From: Pseudomonadota bacterium
Lineage (GTDB): Bacteria; Pseudomonadota; Alphaproteobacteria; Acetobacterales; Acetobacteraceae
DNA length: 5,901 nt
NCBI GenBank assembly: GCA_023390705.1
Contig: JAEWCI010000188.1
Span: forward strand, 1-5,901
Direction of reading: 5' to 3'
The translations under genes and the position numbers were made by a program. The notes beneath the pieces are model-generated. The model saw only the letters and a program-made list of their open reading frames with translations. It made no database searches and had not been told where the DNA came from. Every line of letters starts with the position of its first letter. Positions within the stretch are counted from its first letter, which is position 1. Positions 5,563 to 5,901 of the stretch are shown piece after piece.

Positions 5563-5901
5563 ATGAAGCTACACAGCAGCAATACCCAGCAATATCAAAC
5601 CGTCACCGGCTATGACGAGACCGGCGTCGAAATCAATGCCGTTCATTTCGGCCACAGCCTGGTCGTGATGCCGGAAGAAGCGCCGCAGTCCTGGCCAGTC
5701 TCGGCTTTCGATGAGCTGACGCCTGCGCATTTCGAAGCCATTCTCGCGCGCGCACCGCAAGTGGTCATTCTCGGCACCGGCCGCTCGCAGCGCTTCATCC
5801 ATCCCCGCCTGGTGCAATCCCTCACCGAGCGTCATATCGGCGTGGAATGCATGGATAGCCAGGCAGCCTGCCGCACCTACAACATCCTGATGGCCGAAGG
5901 C
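5563..5901 (+). CDS. Mth938-like domain-containing protein (DUF498/NDUFAF3-like fold), 3' end off the window
   Basis: The 113 codons present match the small Mth938-domain proteins of Proteobacteria, usually about 125 residues, so only some 10-15 residues are missing at the right edge. Recognisable family stretches are MKLHSSNTQQYQTVTGYDE at the N-terminus, HSLVVMPEEAPQSWPVSAFD (32-51), the core VVILGTGRSQRFIHP (67-81) and MDSQAACRTYNILMAEG (97-113). The human homologue NDUFAF3 is a complex I assembly factor; in bacteria the role is not established and I assign no reaction. No signal peptide or membrane segment is seen, so a soluble cytoplasmic protein is expected. ATG at 5563 fits the family start exactly, although the Shine-Dalgarno is poor (GGGAA, 12 nt upstream). 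It is divergent from alaA, an arrangement I associate with Burkholderiales, and shares its lower-GC composition. Confidence 0.88.
   Translation, partial: MKLHSSNTQQYQTVTGYDETGVEINAVHFGHSLVVMPEEAPQSWPVSAFDELTPAHFEAILARAPQVVILGTGRSQRFIHPRLVQSLTERHIGVECMDSQAACRTYNILMAEG

Overview
The window looks like a contig made of two unrelated pieces of proteobacterial DNA joined at about position 4628-4637. I see no RNA gene, CRISPR array, integrase, transposase or insertion sequence.

Bases 1 to about 4630 are very GC-rich, with codons ending mostly in G or C. The gene content is typical of the high-GC Alphaproteobacteria; an Acetobacteraceae/Roseomonas-like source is my inference from protein style, not a search result. 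In order this part holds: (a) a short non-coding left end with a 17-bp direct repeat and a GntR-operator-like palindrome; (b) on the minus strand, a periplasmic Bug/TctC-type solute-binding protein; (c) divergently, on the plus strand, an SDR-family protein whose whole catalytic tetrad is replaced; (d) an acyl-CoA dehydrogenase broken by a one-base frameshift; (e) a SucC-like ADP-forming acyl-CoA ligase beta subunit; (f) the first ~41 codons of its SucD-like alpha partner. Genes d, e and f overlap or nearly overlap (TGATG, then ATGA). They read as one operon that would activate an imported carboxylic acid to its CoA thioester and then dehydrogenate it. The Bug protein would be the matching capture or uptake component.

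Bases about 4630-5901 are visibly less GC-rich and look betaproteobacterial. They hold the first ~250 codons of an AlaA-type alanine aminotransferase on the minus strand, a divergent promoter region, and most of a Mth938-like domain protein on the plus strand that runs off the right end.

The join cuts sucD-like and alaA in mid-gene, in tail-to-tail orientation, at a microhomology of about 6-10 bp. Because no stop codons intervene, it creates two long artificial fusion reading frames, which should not be taken as new proteins. The simplest reading is a chimeric clone, read or assembly, though a real rearrangement cannot be excluded from sequence alone. I found no convincing new biological system. 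The most useful second looks are the junction, the frameshift, and the non-canonical active sites of the SDR and the acyl-CoA dehydrogenase.
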